Shown: positions 63,093 through 64,000 of the stretch, piece after piece
Numbering within the stretch: the stretch's first letter is position 1
Layout: every line of letters begins with the position of its first letter
Source of the DNA: Capra hircus
Lineage: Eukaryota; Chordata; Mammalia; Artiodactyla; Bovidae
DNA: 64,000 nucleotides
Reading direction: 5' to 3'
Assembly (NCBI RefSeq): GCF_001704415.2
Contig: NW_017189517.1
Coordinates: 8,381,167-8,445,166 of the forward strand
The notes under the pieces: generated by a model
What the model saw: the letters and a program-made list of their open reading frames with translations, nothing else
What the model was told of the DNA's origin: nothing
Databases searched by the model: none
Program-made: the position numbers and the translations under genes

Positions 63093-63890
63093 TCCATCTA
63101 TTCACTCAGCACATTTCTATGGCATGAATACAGAGCTTGATGCACTGTTCCAGGTTCTAGAATACAACAATGAACAAAACATAGTCCCTATCCTCATGGA
63201 GCTTATGTTCTAGAGGGGTTAGACAGACAGCAGATATAAACAAATTCATATATAATTTGCTTTGGAGAATGAACAATCAGGGTTTTGAGGGACAAGGGTG
63301 TGCTGAGAGATAGGGACAACTTTCATGCAGGGTCATCAGGGAAAGCCTTTCTTTTAAGGTGGCATTTGATGGATGGGAAGGAAGGGTTCAGGTGAGTGTC
63401 TAAAGGAAAAAACTTATTGATAGAGGTATCCTCACATTCAAAGGCCCTTAGGTGAAAATAGGGCTTACCTGGTGGCTCAGATGGTAAGGAATCAGCCTGT
63501 AATGCAGGAGACCTGGGTTCCATCCCTGGGTCAGGAAGATCCCCTGGAGAAGGGTGTGACTACCCACTCCAGTATTCTTGCCTGGAGAATCCCCACGGAC
63601 AGAGAATCCTGGAGGGCTATAGTCTATGGGGTCGCAAAGTAGGTGAGAATATGGTTGGCATATTTATGGTACAAGCTAGGAAGCCAGTGTGACTGACATA
63701 AAGTGAAAACAAAGAAACAAACAAACAAAAAATGGGCAAGTGAGAGATGAGAATGGAGAAGTAGCCAGGATCAGATAATGGATGATTTTATTGTCCAAGG
63801 TAAGGACTTTGCTTTTGACTCGATAAGTGAGAAGGGAAGTCATTGGAGCATGTTGAATAGTGGAGTGACACGATTTGCCTTATGCTGTAA
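63093..63890 (+). repeat. Ancient mammalian repeat, split by a Bov-tA
   Basis: Before the SINE: ATTCACTCAGCACATTTCTA, AACAATGAACAAAACATAGTCCC, CTCATGGAGCTTATGTTCTAGAGG. After it: GAAGCCAGTGTGACTGACAT, GACTTTGCTTTTGACTCGAT and GGGAAGTCATTGGAGCATGTTGAA, in the order of one old, common mammalian repeat. I leave the class open. Confidence 0.6.
63461..63639 (+). mobile_element. Bov-tA SINE
   Basis: Sense copy from GGGCTTACCTGGTGGCTCAG with 3' end cut at GGGGTCGCAAAG. Target-site duplication TAGGTGAAAATA / TAGGTGAGAATA (63,449-63,460; 63,640-63,651; one mismatch). It divides the ancient repeat listed at 63,093-63,890. Confidence 0.93.
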
Positions 63891-64000
63891 ATTAATGTTT
63901 TACTACAAGGACGGCTTTTATGGCATTAGTGACCAGCTAACACAATTAGAGGATGCTCTGGAGGAATCTACGATCTCCCCCCAGTGCTCATGGACTCTGT

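Overview
ORGANISM AND LOCUS. This is mammalian nuclear DNA from a ruminant, most likely a bovid. The evidence is the dense mix of BovB (RTE-type) LINEs, Bov-tA and Bov-A2 SINEs, a CHR-type tRNA-Glu SINE and a ruminant L1 3' end, lying over much older L2, MIR and hAT relics. The only protein-coding gene I can support is FGF13 (fibroblast growth factor 13, FHF2), an X-linked gene in mammals, read on the + strand. Which bovid it is cannot be decided from the sequence. LAYOUT. 1-12.2 kb: upstream flank, AT-rich and repeat-filled, with four BovB pieces, several SINEs and a near-perfect 101-bp tandem duplication at 11.42-11.62 kb. 12.2-13.4 kb: CpG-island promoter and 5' UTR, with G4-prone tracts and a 7-codon upstream ORF. 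13,176-13,362: coding part of first exon 1S (62 codons plus 1 nt). 15,241-15,351 and 20,729-20,832: exons 2 and 3. The three exons join in frame with canonical splice sites and give residues 1-134 of an FGF13 isoform-1 type protein (usual length about 245). From 20,833 to the end of the window is intron 3; exons 4 and 5 were not found and should lie downstream. The microRNA gene MIR504, known in human to sit in an intron of FGF13, is at 48,563-48,645 on the same strand. HOW THE PARTS RELATE. The 1S exon supplies the N-terminus with the sodium-channel inactivation-particle motif and a basic nuclear-localisation run; exons 2-3 begin the beta-trefoil core. miR-504 would be processed from the same primary transcript. 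Everything else recognisable is transposon-derived or simple repeat. Several nested insertions can be ordered by target-site duplications: BovB inside MIR, L1 inside BovB, and two SINEs at one target. I found no CRISPR, prokaryotic, viral or novel multi-gene system. The most interesting points are the miR-504-3p seed difference from the human sequence as I remember it, the near-perfect tandem duplication upstream of the promoter, the datable nested insertions, and one unidentified 146-codon ORF.
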